A DNA stretch of 64,000 nucleotides from Apostichopus japonicus (GCF_037975245.1 NC_092563.1:3357001-3421000); one strand, 5' to 3'; positions 38,001 to 63,962 are shown, numbered from the stretch's first letter. The notes: generated from the sequence alone by a model not told the origin. Numbers and translations are program-made.

Positions 38001-40015
38001 TTTCTGAAAGACAGCAGACAATCTGTTCTACCGCAAAGTTTTGCCATGAAAATTGAGAAAAATAAAACGAGACAGGAAGAGGAAAAGTCTGCTCTCCAAT
38101 TCACAATTACATACCTCTAATGTTTGTTTCAAAGACTGACACATTTATATCTTCTTCAAAATCTAGATGGTATAATAATAGCTCTGCCACTCGACGGAAC
38201 TCTGTGTAATTTCCCAGGACAGCAAGAGTATCCAGGCTATCTACTAGTGTTAAAGAATAGCTGAAATAAGGAATAAAAACCTCAATGATTTACTCAACAC
38301 TGAATAGAAATAAGTAAATAAAAAATGTTGATACACTCACAGAGTATTACACAGTGAAATGTTCTCAGTTTGTAACTTTGTAACACATTGTAAGTGATTG
38401 AGCAAATGGGCAAATTTTTAGATTTCCCGTCAAAGTCCCTTAGACATACCCTCACAGACTAGGTCTCCAGATGCTTGAAATGGAACTTCCATCCGATGGT
38501 TTATAACAGGTACAAGAAACTTCTGTATTTCAAACTATACTGTACGCAGGGACGAACACATATATATTGTAGAGAAAACAGAAGAAGTTTTTATTCGCTC
38601 AAATAGATTTCCTACCTCTCCTCTTCCCCTGTTGCTTTCTTCTCTCCATCCCTTGTCAACTAATCCCCTTACATGTATCTCATTGTTGTCAGCGTGCTCA
38701 TTAACCTGTCTGTATTCTGTGGGTGTTTTTGTCCCTTCTGTTACTGTAGCTTGTCATTTAGCCTCTGAAGAAGATCCTGCTAGGATCGAAACGTCAGGCC
38801 AACTTACTTTTACACAAATAGATTTCCCACGGAACAACACAAAGGAAATCCACAAATTAATATTCATGTAATAATTTTCCATTTTTGCCACATGTTCATA
38901 CGTTTTTGAACAAAACTGATGGATACAACCAAACTCATAGACTAAAATTTTAATTGTTACCTGCCCCAAGTATCAAATCCATCACAGGTTAATGGTCTCA
39001 GCTCATCATAGGGAAAGGCATGTTCTAGGTAGTTATTGTAACCATGGTAAAACATCTCCTTGACTTCATCTCTGAAACAAAAATTAAAATTGAGTCCTCC
39101 CGACACACTAAGGCTACATGATTAGTTACCACAAAAATGTCAACTATATACGAAATAAATATGCACATTATTACATAGCAAATGCCAAATAGACTTACAT
39201 TTGAGACAAAACTGGTGAGATCAGTGATTATATCCCTCTATAACAAAAAAACAGTTGAGTCTTAAGTCCTCCCTGTTGACATGTAAAATTTTGTGTATGC
39301 TGGGAAGGCCTGTACCACCAACTGAATCTGTATACAATAGGACTGGGGAATGGATATTGTTGGGTTTTCTATGCCCAGAACAATTCCTTCTTGATTAAAA
39401 AAATATGAAAAAAAACCCAGTGAATTTGTAAAGTACACTTCACTAGTCATGCAATTAATAGTTAAGACTGCCTATACCAAGCCAAAATTTTGCCTCTTTT
39501 AGCAGCTGTAGATTTCACAGGTTGTAAACATATATGGCTATGACTGAAGTGTTAGGCCTAAATCCTTGCTAAAAGCAATTGTTCGGCCGGCCGTATATAA
39601 ATTATCCCTCCTGCAAAAATGAATCACCGAACCTTAGGACTCTAATATGTTCGACAATGGTGATATCTATAACAAGTTAGGGGCTTTTACAATACAAATA
39701 TTCTACTATACATACACTGTTCTTACGTAGTCTAGGAAAAGTGCTTAAAACAATAGAATATAACTGCGTCACGTACTATAGTATAAGCGTACTGTATGTC
39801 ACTATAGGTCTAACCTACTGTAGTGTAGCCCTAGCCTATGTTTATGTATTTCGCAGAAATGGTACCTGCCCACTGTGATAGCAAGTTTTAACATTTGGAT
39901 CATCTTACCGATACTTCCTCATATCATCAGTCGTTACTTCACAATTTGAAAGAGCTAGTTTACTAAATAGGATGAATGCGACAAATGTGAACATTTTAAT
40001 GTAACATTTGACCAT
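32014..40015 (-). CDS. EDEM2: EDEM2: ER degradation-enhancing alpha-mannosidase-like protein, 10 coding exons
   Basis: ER-lumen glycoside hydrolase family 47 protein that starts mannose trimming of misfolded glycoproteins for ER-associated degradation. Exons (minus): 40015-39909, 39071-38961, 38260-38115, 37035-36910, 36759-36548, 35467-35326, 34463-34339, 34167-34023, 33155-33034, 32451-32014; all phases agree, giving 557 aa. Residues 1-25 are a signal peptide ([20 protein letters not shown]). GH47 motifs present: [26 protein letters not shown] (catalytic Glu near 117), [22 protein letters not shown] (Asp near 258), [13 protein letters not shown] (Glu near 372), and FNTEAHPI (calcium-binding Thr near 475). 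The tail [14 protein letters not shown] matches the vertebrate EDEM2 end, whose Cys forms the disulfide to TXNDC11. Introns carry a SINE, a tRNA-like sequence, a 135-bp duplication and a ribozyme-like insertion. Confidence 0.96.
33660..33924 (-). mobile_element. tRNA-derived SINE in EDEM2 intron 8
   Basis: Read on the minus strand, the head resembles a tRNA-Ser/Leu: AAGTGGTTAAGGCAGTGGAC (A-box region) and, 30 bases later, a B box GGTTCGAGCCC. The body follows with TGTGTCCTTGGGCAAGGCA and CACCCAGGTGTATAAATGGG, sequences I recognise from widespread SINEs of marine invertebrates. Both are in the same orientation as EDEM2. Confidence 0.82.
35638..35908. repeat. 135-bp direct duplication in EDEM2 intron 5
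   Basis: Two copies (35638-35771, 35773-35908) run from CAAATATTCCA to TTAAGTGGACTGTAGT with few substitutions. The main difference is in a C-rich tract. Recent tandem duplication; no function evident. Confidence 0.85.
37370..37432 (-). repeat. tRNA-like sequence (SINE head or tRNA pseudogene) in EDEM2 intron 4
   Basis: On the minus strand: GTTGGTAGAGTGCTGAACTT, then ATAACCCAGAGATTACTGG and TTTAAATC. This resembles a tRNA from the D-arm to the T-arm, with A box TTGGTAGAGTGC and a B box with one change (GGTTTAAATC). No acceptor-stem pair was found, so a working tRNA is unlikely. Confidence 0.55.
38600..38827 (+). mobile_element. ~200-bp insertion with 13-bp flanking repeats (possible Penelope-like remnant)
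   Basis: CAAATAGATTTCC occurs at 38600-38612 and again at 38815-38827, bracketing a 202-base insert in EDEM2 intron 2. The insert is pyrimidine-rich at its start and carries a hammerhead-like core near its 3' end (38757-38801). Variable-length target duplications and hammerhead motifs are known from Penelope-like retroelements; assignment here is inference. Confidence 0.6.
38757..38801 (+). ncRNA. hammerhead-ribozyme-like motif
   Basis: Contains the conserved parts of a hammerhead core in order: CTGAAGA (CUGANGA, 38765-38771), a 6-bp stem GATCCT/AGGATC with loop GCT (38773-38787), GAAA (38788-38791), then GTC (38793-38795) as the cleavage triplet. Bases 38761-38764 (GCCT) pair with 38796-38799 (AGGC) as stem I, extended by two more pairs after one mismatch. 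Stem III would be just AC/GT, which as the self-complementary ACGT could form between two molecules. One deviation is an extra A (38772) between the core and stem II. Activity is unknown. Confidence 0.5.
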
Positions 40016-40877
40016 TTTCGAAACGTGCAGGTTACTTTTGCAGCTTTGATCAACATTACGACGGGCCATTCATGTCTTTTTTTGCTTCAATGAATATGTG
40101 TATTGAACGCTGAAAGGGTAAAATGTAATGCCATGTTGACCACGTAAACTGAATGGATCTTGCGAGTGGCGACCCACCGAAATCAACCCTGAAATAGTTT
40201 GTCCATGCGATGTGGGAGGGTGGAAAAGGGGAGGGTAGAGTTGTGAGAAAAAGACGTGGACGTCACTTGGATGAACTGAGGACCATGGAAAAGATTCTTG
40301 GCAACTGCATGCCATGATAACAATCAAAGGACTTTGGGAATTAGAGCTACAACACAGTGACAATATCAAGGGGAATCAGTTGCACTCTTTTGCTCTGTAC
40401 CTGGAAAGTTTTTAAAAATTATGTTTTTGTGCCTGTTATGAAAGTAACAACTTGTACCTATTCAAATCCAACATTTCAAAGTCACAGGACTCTTTGGGAC
40501 TTCACCCACTTGTAGAGAACTTTCTCCTAGCTTACATATATTATGACATGTCCACTAGGTAAACACCACACACTTTTCCCACAAAATGCAATTACCTCAT
40601 TTTTCTGTATTAATGTTCTTTTTTTTTGAACTGCAGCTATTTTACAAGGGGCAGCCATTCAAATATAGTGAAAATAACTCAATATTGATCCAGCCACAAT
40701 TTGTTCTATGCACTGATACTGAGTAAAGATTAAACTACTTTGATATGCATTTTCAATTTTTGTTTTTTTAATGTTAGGCATTACATGATCATCGCCGAAT
40801 AATGCTCTGTGCCATCTAACTCAGAGTTTTTGTATTGTTTTCTTTTCCATTTTCCTTCCTTTTTAAGCATAAACGAT
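40016..40877. other. EDEM2 upstream region
   Basis: Lies between the EDEM2 start and the hAT-like element at 40878 and should contain the EDEM2 promoter (minus strand). No core promoter element could be identified. Short frames here have no homology. Confidence 0.4.
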
Positions 40878-41650
40878 CAGGGGCGTAGCGAAGGGTTTTT
40901 TGTTGGGGGGGGGTGTGGAGAATTTGATTTGCCGACGGATCTGGAAGTGGTGACTGAAATGGGGAAGGGGTCTAAGGGGAGGGGGTGTCCCCCTCCCCTT
41001 TGGCAATTTTTTAGTTTTGAAATGTCCTTAGATGCAATCTGGTGCATATTGTAAGTCAAATTTGATTTGCCGACTGATCTGGAAGTGGTGACTGAAATGG
41101 GGAAGGGGTCTAAGGGGAGGGGGTTTCCCCCTCCCCTTTGGCAATTTTTTAGTTTTGAAATGTCCTTAGATGCAATCTGGTGCATATTGTAAGTCAAATT
41201 TGATTTGCCGACTGATCTGGAAGTGGTGACTGAAATGGGGGAGGGGTCTAAGGGGAGGGGGTGTCCCCCTCCCCTCTGGAAAATTTTTAGTCTTGAAACG
41301 TCCTTAGATGCAATCTGGTGTATATTTTAAGTCAAATTTGATTTGCCGACGGATCTGGAAGTGGTGACTGAAATGAGGGAGGGGTCTAAGGGGAGGGGGT
41401 GTCCCCCTCCCATTTTGCAATTTTTTAGTTTTGAAATGTCCTTAGATGAAATCTGGTGCATATTTTAAGTCAAATTTGGCATGGAAGAAGCTCCCGTTCT
41501 CCTTTTCTCTATTCAGCTTTCCTTCTTTCTTCCCCTTCCGCTCTCTTCACCTTTTCTCCTTTTGCTGACAGACCCAAAATTTGCCGACAGCGACCAAATA
41601 ATTGGGGGGGTGTGACACCCCCCCACATCCCCCCGCTCGCTACGCCCCTG
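40878..41650. mobile_element. hAT-like non-autonomous element with four internal 138-bp repeats (773 bp)
   Basis: Perfect 14-bp terminal inverted repeats CAGGGGCGTAGCGA / TCGCTACGCCCCTG, flanked by TAAACGAT at 40870-40877 and 41651-41658 (perfect 8-bp duplication). Four tandem units begin at 40926, 41064, 41202 and 41340 (exactly 138 bases apart). Each has the self-complementary GGGGAGGGGGTGTCCCCCTC (TTTCCC in unit 2) and CCTTAGATGCAATCTGGTG. The units share sequence with family I elements at 24996 and 50425. Confidence 0.93.
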
Positions 41651-42088
41651 TAAACGATGAACACATGGAAAGATAATGAAAACAGATCTATTATAAATAC
41701 GACATTACAAAAGAGATACTTAAATTATATTGTGAACAAGAATTGCATTGAAAACTCACTGATTATTTGAAGATGTATATCCACATCCCAATCCATGGAA
41801 ATACTGCTTTCTGCTTATTTGTTGCAACTGTGCTACAGCAACGATTCAAGATTTCTGAAATTCTTCACAGTTGGTCAAACTGATGGAGTAAACCTCAAAC
41901 AAGCTTTAAAGTGTTGCACATAACATAAAACAAGCTTGTGACAACCATTCATTAATCTTCTGCCATAAATATAAAGGTGTACAACTATTTTCAATGTCAT
42001 TAATTATCACTTCATCTTGCTACATTAGCCAAGCGAGCACTCTGAGATTAATTTTTCACCATCATTGTACGATTTGTGCTTTTATCTT

Positions 42089-45000
42089 TTAATATGTTCT
42101 TTGCAACTTTTTCCACCATAATGCCCACGGTAAAAATGCATCTCTCCTTTGTAATACTGGATTAAATAAATCAAAGTTCATTTTCTGAAGGCGGGTGAGG
42201 TATCTATCAATCGGTGTCAGAGCCAATAATGCAGGTGATCCTTCTTTGGGTACACTCTTTTTCAATGAACGAGCCTGGAAATAGAAAAAAAAACTTAAAA
42301 CTATTTGTCCACTTAGTTTAATGTGATGAAAATCTTAGCATATATGTAAAACATCTACAAACATGGAGCATTCTTTTTGTCTTTGATAGTTTATGCAAGT
42401 TGGTTGGGGGAGGGGGAGGGGAAGGGAGGGAGGAGGGTAGGGAAGCATAGGGAAGGGGTTAATTCTATGGTATACAATTGTATACTGATACTGATACAAT
42501 TGTACATTGATTCTATTGTATACAACTTCTAAAAAACTATCTTACAAATAACTAAAATAAGAATAGAAAAAATAAATGGCATCAAACTAGTGTATACCTG
42601 CTTCTGACCAAAAGCAGCTATTACTATAAAATCAAAAATGGTTTTCATCCAAAGTTTGCACCTTTCACCCAAATCTGATCAAAACTTGAAAATTAATTTG
42701 TCTAATATATCTGTTAGTTTTTTTTATTTTGAGTTGTACTTTGGAATGATATCCAAAGGTAAAGTTGATCATATTTGAACCAAAGCTTCAAACACTGCTT
42801 TTTTTTTTGGCACCCAGAATCTGACCAATAGATAGTCATGCCTGTTAATTGGGTAGCTTAAATCCTCATTCAATGGAATTGATAGAAGTGTAAAGAGATC
42901 AAAATATTGATCACAAACTTGCTAGATAAGCTAAATTGGCCAAAATTCTTCAAAAGCTGAATGAAGAGATGCTTCCTAATGTCTATTTAAATCTATTTAT
43001 CTAATTAACTAACAATTACTCACCTTCAAGACATGGCTATGGGCATGACTTGCTAAATCGTATATAACTTCCTTTATGGCTTGTTCATCCCGTCCTCGAA
43101 TAATTGATTCTTGAGAAACGTTATGCTACAAAAATAAAGGACGAAATAACTTAAACTGCTACACAGATTCTGCTGTCCCAAATACTACTCAATGTTGCTA
43201 GAAAGTATCTGGTTTGATTAAATAGAAGAACTGTGGAACAGACAGACAAAGGAATGAACGTACTTAACCTTACTTCGTTTTGTTTAACTTTATCATTCTA
43301 ATACAAACATATTCTGGACATAGGCAGGTTAAAATTTTGCTCTAAGTTTGCTCTAAAATTACAGAGATTTTGATTCAAAACAGTTATCTGTCCACATTGT
43401 ATTGAGCAATTCTCCCCTTGCCTCTCGGTTGCTCTAGAGAGCCAAATTATTTTCATTTTTTGGTTTAAAATTTTTAGTAGCAGTTTAGTCAGTGCCTATC
43501 AAAGAGTAGAAAAACAGAATTGTATCAATCAATTTTTCTCACCGTGATCAGGAGATCTTGTGGCAAGAGCACTTTCCTCCTGGCAGCGTGGTAAGGTACA
43601 GACCTGATTAGAGTAGTCAGGCCTTGAGCCTTTCCAACATGACTGGCAGCATGGTCCGCATGTATGTCTCTCACACCTGCGAAGAAGACACAAATGTGGA
43701 GCAATTAATCAATCAATCAGGGAATTCAAATAGCGACTAATATTCAAGTCCAAGCAAAGATAAGTGGCTCTTAGAGTCAAGGAAACGCTTCTGAGAACAG
43801 ATCAGTGTTAAGTCTTCTTTTAAAGATTACGACATTAGGAGCCGTTTTGAATATTAAAGGTGAGCGAATTGTTTTCGGAAATTCCACAGACACGATACTG
43901 ATCTCAACCAAGGGGTTAAATTTACACTTAAAAAAATGGGTGAGAGTTGAAGATCATCTCAATGTATGGTGGTGCTATGTTTCAAGGATGATGGTCAAAT
44001 CTCCAAATTTCTGTAATGCATTCTCCAGAATTAGGCATTTTTTTCCCCACTCAAATTCACATAATTGTTGGCCATGTTTTTACAAACTTGGGAATGAACA
44101 ATGAAATTATATGAAACCTGGGGATGGTCCATGAAATTGGGGTTATCTAGTGACCTTATTTTGATGTCAGCAGGAAGTATACTCCAAGGATCGGGAGTTG
44201 TAACATAGAATGATTGATGGCAATATCAACCTGAATAAACTGTTATCTCATTTTAAAGTCAAATAACACTTTTCAATGGCATTTCTGTGAACATGTTTAA
44301 GCCTGGTGCTGGGTACATGTACACAGATCTTTGTTTAACACAGATAAAGTCATGACTGCCTATCAACATATCAGCTAACTTACTTGGCTAAATACCTAAA
44401 GTAAGCCGGAGACCCCTTACCTACGTAGCTCCCTAGCCACTCACTCCTGATCAAATTGTGTGGTGAAACCAAAGGAATTTAGTTAGCATTGAACATTTGA
44501 GTTCTATTAAACTGGGTAGCAATTATAAGCCTGTGTGTATGTGTTTTGTGTGGGGTTGGAGGGGTAGGTGGTGTGGTAAATAAAAAATTGTCCACCATTG
44601 TATTATTATTTAACTTCAACAACTTCCAACTGAATGTCGATTAATATGAAGAGAAGAAAGAAGATTGATATCAAAGAGGATACAAGGTTTAGGTTTCCAG
44701 AAAGATGCAGTTTTGTCAAAAACTTACCAAATATTTCTAAAGTAAGGTAGAGTATGGAAGAGGCAGTTTTCTCAGCATAGGTTTCTACCTCTTCTAAAGA
44801 TGAAAATGGACGATCTTCAAGGGTCCTTTCCTGCAATCAAATAACTGTGTGATAAATTCTAAATGAAACTGTAGCTATGATTAAGCATGAGACACCTGTA
44901 CCATTTTAAAAGTTAATTTGAATTGCTCAGAGTATACAACCCACTACTTATGAAAACCCAGATCCAATGAAGTGCATCTGTTTGAACAAGCAGTGTTAAA

Positions 45001-46936
45001 AGTAGGCTAGGCAACAACAGTGAACTTTTCTGTATGTAGAATATGTACCAGAAGACTGCCTAGCCGATTAAGTTTGATCATTTGCAGCAGATGCTTAAAC
45101 CGATGCACTTCAACAACCCTTAAGCTTTAGCTTAAAAGTAAAAACTAAACGGTATGCAATATTGTCAGTTTGTCACTTTAACTCCCTGAACATTTCAAAT
45201 ACATAATACCAAAAATAGACGGCAGCTAAATATATTGTCATGTAATAGACTATATATATTTTTTTGTATATAGCACCAAACAAACTATGAGAATTATTTC
45301 ATAGTTTGTTTGACGCTACATAAAACTTAGGTATAATATTATTGTTATTATCATTTAATTTACTCTGTACGAAGCTTCTCTATTGAAGTCACTTGTAAAG
45401 CCTTACTCTGCACAAATCCACCCCCCCCCCCTCCCTCAGACTATTAAGGCATCCCTCCATCACAGATGTTTTCTCCAGTTTCTCATGCTATTTCATGAAG
45501 ATCAAATTACGAAATTGTATTTTCAAATCTCACTGTATGAAATCTCTCAGCCTCATTTGAGATTGGATCTAATCTTGACAGGTGAAACCATAAAGTACAA
45601 AATGACAAGTTTGTTGTTAAAGCCATCTCACCTTCATAATAAATAAATAATATAACACATGCACAGTTCAAGTTTTGGAAGATTGACTTCATGAGGTTTT
45701 TACATTACGGGGCCATAGCACTGACTCAGAAGTGAGAAATGTGTCCAATGAAACAATATTTATAATGCGATTCATACATTTTTTTAAGATAAATTATCAT
45801 ATTTTGACCAACAAACTTCAAAGGAGATATTGTAACATAAGTCTACCCCATGGCAACAATGTAATTAGAGTGAAATATAAATGAAAATGAGTATAATATC
45901 TTCTCACCCTCTCTTCCACAAGTCTCAGTAGCCACTGTTTTGATAAGTTATGTTTTTGAATGGCCTCATACAGTTCCTCCGCTACAGGATGGTGAGGGGG
46001 GTTTCGCTAGCAAAGAACAGATAGGGAAAATAAATCATGATAACGAGTTAATTAACAATATTAGCTGTATTTGCATTCAAGTAGAAACTAATTAGCTGTG
46101 CGACATGTTCTAGGCATGGCATACCGCTACCAACTATTGTTTGTGAAATATGAAACTAAATTCTAGCACAAGTATCCTACTGTAGTACTTGAGAATACAG
46201 GAACACATTAATTACTGTATAGATTAATTACTATATAGATTAATTACTATACAGATACCTGATACGTATCATTCAAAGACTCTTTCCAGAAATGCATCCT
46301 CATCTTTCCAATTTCTTGAGTGGAGACAACATCTTTGACGGTAGCAAGCTCTATGTTGAAAGCTCTTAGAGCGGTAACAGACGAGCGAACATTCTCTGGT
46401 AGAAGCAGTAACCACAGATAATTTTCGTAATCTTGCTTTCTGAAATATTTGATGACAATGTAGGCGATTCTTACCAATTTAAACATTGAGAGTTAATCAT
46501 TGCCTTCAAGTTCTGGCATGGTAATAACAAAATTCAAAAATGTCTTGAATAATAAAACACAGAGCTTCTGACATCACAATTATTACTGTATTAGGGCTAT
46601 TCCCTGATGTTGGAACAAAACATTTGAGCCAATGTTAGCAAACGCAGACAGGTAGCAGTAGAATGGGTAATCTTACGTGTGAGAACATATGATAACGGCA
46701 GAAAGCTTGAATGTCAATGTACATAACCATAGGCTGCAGTTTGTAGGTCTACCCAAGTACTAGCCTAGGCCTACTAACTATATTGCATTATTGGTAACAA
46801 GAACCTACTGTACACTTTGTAGACAGTACTCCGCATTTCTTCCAGTGCTGAGCTTATTTGACTGATTTCTAGCACGACATACATTTCCTACTCTAAACGT
46901 CATAACAGGAAATGCCACTCTGCGGCTGAATTGCAT
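42089..46936 (-). CDS. NDUFAF6: NDUFAF6: mitochondrial complex I assembly factor 6, 7 coding exons
   Basis: Mitochondrial protein of the squalene/phytoene synthase fold needed for assembly of respiratory complex I (ND1 stage). Exons (minus): 46936-46809, 46439-46259, 46006-45908, 44830-44728, 43676-43543, 43125-43024, 42274-42089; phases fit and give 310 aa (human about 333). The ATG at 46936 is the first after an in-frame TAG and opens a basic leader ([21 protein letters not shown]) suited to mitochondrial import. Family motifs follow: [17 protein letters not shown] across the first intron, [96 protein letters not shown] and the C-terminus [18 protein letters not shown]. The domain is complete. 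Tandem with EDEM2 and head to head with the CUB/YWTD gene. Confidence 0.95.
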
Positions 46937-48382
46937 ATCTGCTTGGCTTCTCGTCACTTTCTAAAACGTGTAGCCTACAGTTAGGTCATGTCGTGGAATT
47001 AGTATCGCATTGATTCTCGACGAATGAGTTAAAGGTAGCAAATAACAGTTATTGCTCAACACCAGTCGTGATTGAGATTCGATCGCGCACCACTACGCCA
47101 GCCAAAACAATAATGGAGGCATTTAAATTTTGAGTGTAACAACATACCAACTATCTATATCTATCTTTAGTCCCGTTATCATCATTGGCGTACGGGACGG
47201 TGGTTTAATTTCGCCACCCCACCATCGGAGGGTGGCGTGGCGAAATTAAACACTGTTAAATGCGATTTCCTGGCATCTGGCAACCAAGATATGTAAAATG
47301 CGCAGAAATGTCATAATATTCGGATACAATTTGTCAGCTTGGTCAATTGTGAGCTTTTTCAATGTTTCCGATATCGTGTTTAGGTGAACCTCTACACGAG
47401 ACCAAAACGTGCGCCACTAACGCACTTCTTTGAGTGAGGCAGAGTACGGCATGTCATGCGCGTACTGAGGGGCCCTTAATGTCCTGTATAATGTCGGGGT
47501 TCTTAGAGAGAGATCTTTTAGATTCAGGAGGTAGAGCGCCTTTATTTGAGGCATGTGACTGTCCTACAGACCGATCACTCAGTTGCGTGATCGGACTGTC
47601 AATGAATAGAATGGGATGAATATGGTCCTCCGATAGATATGTTCGGCATTATCAGGCTAAAGGTTTGGCGCCAAGGAACACGCTGTATTTGAAAAGACCA
47701 ATGTGCCTTTTCGGCCATCTACTCGCACTGCCTGAACAATCTCTCAAATTCCTTTTCCCGAATATTCAAAGTTGTGTTGATATCATACCATGCTTACCTG
47801 TTATATAGGCCTAAATTACCAGTCATATTCATAGGACATTTACCTGAAGAAATAAAAGTATTATTATTATGTTGTATGGTACAGTAACGTTTTTTTGGCC
47901 GGCGAAAAATGGGGGCGCGCAACCCTGTGAGTCCCCTTCTTGGATCCGCGCATAGGTTGAGAGTATGATTTTATAGAGATTCGGAAAGCTTCAGAAAAGA
48001 ATTTGGCCCTTTTCACTTGCTAGCCGGCATTAATACTCTGGCAAGAATCGAAGAAAATTCGGACCAGCGACCGTGTATTAAAACCTTCGCAATCATTTAT
48101 TTCGTTTAATGTTAAATTGAATTTCATAATTGTCCCGAGGCTGCCCGAATTTATGGTTATCGCATCACTTCGTCAGAGATGAGTTACCTCCTTTGGACCA
48201 GTTGCTCTCAATCAAATTTTCTATGCGGTCAGGTGTACTGAGGGCCAGCGAGAAGCAACATATCTCTATTTGAACAATGAGCTTGGATGGTACTCAAACC
48301 TGTGGCTGCGTTCAGAGATTATTGCTCAAATTCTTTACTTATACATTTTATTTGCCAGCCAGTTGTTTGACAAGTCGATATT
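46937..48382. other. NDUFAF6 upstream region
   Basis: Should hold the NDUFAF6 promoter (minus strand). A strong hairpin lies at 47203-47251. Otherwise no gene or repeat family recognised; CATTGGCGTACGGGAC at 47183 resembles a hAT terminus but has no partner. Confidence 0.45.
47203..47251. repeat. 49-bp near-perfect hairpin
   Basis: Arms 47203-47223 and 47231-47251 (21 nt each) are complementary with one mismatch, and the loop is 7 nt. Each arm contains TTTAATTTCGCCAC or its complement. It may be a truncated foldback or hAT fragment given the terminus-like sequence 20 bases to its left. Confidence 0.75.
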
Positions 48383-48697
48383 CAGGCGCGTAGCCAGGAA
48401 TGTGCCAAGGCAGGGGCGAAAATGTAGGGCAAACTATCAGAGCCGTAGATACGGCATTGCAAACTATCTAAGCGTAGCGCCACCATAATTGGCGCGAAGC
48501 GTACAAGAAAGTTTTGGCTGAAAATGCCTCCCAGATCGGAAATGGCACTTCCCGCGCCTTGTAAATTGCATCTTAGCATTTTCTCTTTTGAAATTACTAG
48601 CGATATCATAAAAACATTCAAACAAATAAAACAAATATGCTCAAGGGGGGGGGGGCGGCTTCCACGTTGGGCCCCCCTCCCCTTGGCTACGCGCCTG
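48383..48697. mobile_element. hAT-like non-autonomous element, family III (315 bp)
   Basis: Ends CAGGCGCGTAGCCAGG and CTTGGCTACGCGCCTG, flanked by TCGATATT (48375-48382) and TCGTTATT (48698-48705), 7/8. Carries the shared module at 48465-48560 (ACAAGAAAGTTTTGGCTGAA). A diverged relative lies inverted at about 55195-55555. Confidence 0.82.
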
Positions 48698-48934
48698 TCG
48701 TTATTATAGCATATATTTTCCCACATCCTCAACTCCATATCCCACGCAAAAAAAAGTACCGTAAGAACAAGCAATACAAGATAAGGAAGTTAGACAGTCG
48801 ACGCAAATTCACTGCAGTAATTCAAACATTTCGTCGAAGAGGCCTAATGTTAACGTTATAAACTTAGTACAAAGCTATCTATGTGGACGTATCGATCTAC
48901 ATACTGTACAATAAACAATATAGTTAATGTGTAT

Positions 48935-49702
48935 CAAGGGCGGCGGAACCGGGGGGCACAGGGGGCACGTGCCCCCCACTTTTCCTCAGGTTAAAAATGT
49001 GCCCTTTTTCTATACATAAACATTTCTATATAAAAAAAGAGTTTACAAAGCAAAACCCACGTCGAATGAACCATTTCGGAAGGTTTGAAATGTTTACTAC
49101 CACAGGCATAGGAGCCCAATTTGATTTGGGGGGCTGTAACGACTTGCCCGAAAAATATTACCAAAATTTTTCGCGCGCTACGCGCGCGTTCAACCTGTTA
49201 TTGTGCACATCATATAGGCATGCGTTGGTTATTACATCGCATGCCAATAATATACAATCATTTGCCGTGTTATAAACCCTTCCAAATTGGTTAGAATTAT
49301 TGGAAAGTCGTAACAATAATAATCATCATAATAATATCAGTTTAACCATTGAAAAACACATGGAAAATTATTTTTCTTTCAGTATTTTCACATATTTCAT
49401 TTGCTTTCATGCATGTATCGATCGCGTGTGCAGGGACTTGGACTTTATAATGATTTCACCTCATTTTGTCCTTTTCCTTGTTTCCCAATTTGCACATTAG
49501 ATATTGCAGTGCTAGTATGCATTGTTTCCTTGAGGGGGGGGGGGGGGGGGCGTTGATGGAGTGATGTGTATACGCAAATAAGATAATACAATAAGAGTTA
49601 TAAAGGGTACTAAATATCAGGCCGCATCAGTCCAATCGAATTTCTGCAAAGTGCCCTTCGACGTTGGTGCCCCCCAGATTAAAAGTGCTTCCCCCGCCCT
49701 TG
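48935..49702. mobile_element. hAT-like non-autonomous element, family II (768 bp)
   Basis: Starts CAAGGGCGGCGGAACC and ends CCCCCGCCCTTG, flanked by the perfect 8-bp duplication ATGTGTAT (48927-48934, 49703-49710). The left arm has GGGGGCACGTGCCCCC, a palindrome. The right arm (G18 run, GCGTTGATGGAGTGATGTG) is shared with the copies at 52604 and 56121. Confidence 0.9.
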
Positions 49703-50214
49703 ATGTGTATTCAACACCGAATATTGAATTAACGGGTTGAATCAGTTCACTGTTTGACTTCTGTGTGATTGTCAATTTAAGAAAAATTGTTATGGGAGGA
49801 ACAAAATAAACAGACGGACGCATTTTATAAATGCAGGTCGTAGAGGAGGCGGTCCTGTGTTCCGAATGCTCCTTATAGAAGACTATTTCAGACAAGGATA
49901 CCAGGCAAATGGAATTGCTGTAACCCTGTTGCGGATATATGTCATAACATTGTCATAAGTCTACACTGGTATTGGAGTGCCCACTGAACCTGAAATTTCT
50001 AAGACTATGACCGAATGAATACATTAATTGCCTTCTTGCCCATTGGTTGACGCTACGTAATTCAGGTGAACACATAATAAGGAAGTAAGAAGATCTCCAG
50101 CACTTTTCTTTCCAAATAAGCAACAATCGTATATTTCCACTACAGAACCGTTCTGGTTATACCAAGTGGAGGTTACAATTATTTTGTCATATTTTCTTTT
50201 CTCGTGGAATAATC

Positions 50215-63962
<13,748 letters not shown>

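Noticed and set aside
40877-41197. 106-codon minus-strand frame with internal repeats
   Set aside because: Translation of the 138-bp tandem units of a non-autonomous element.
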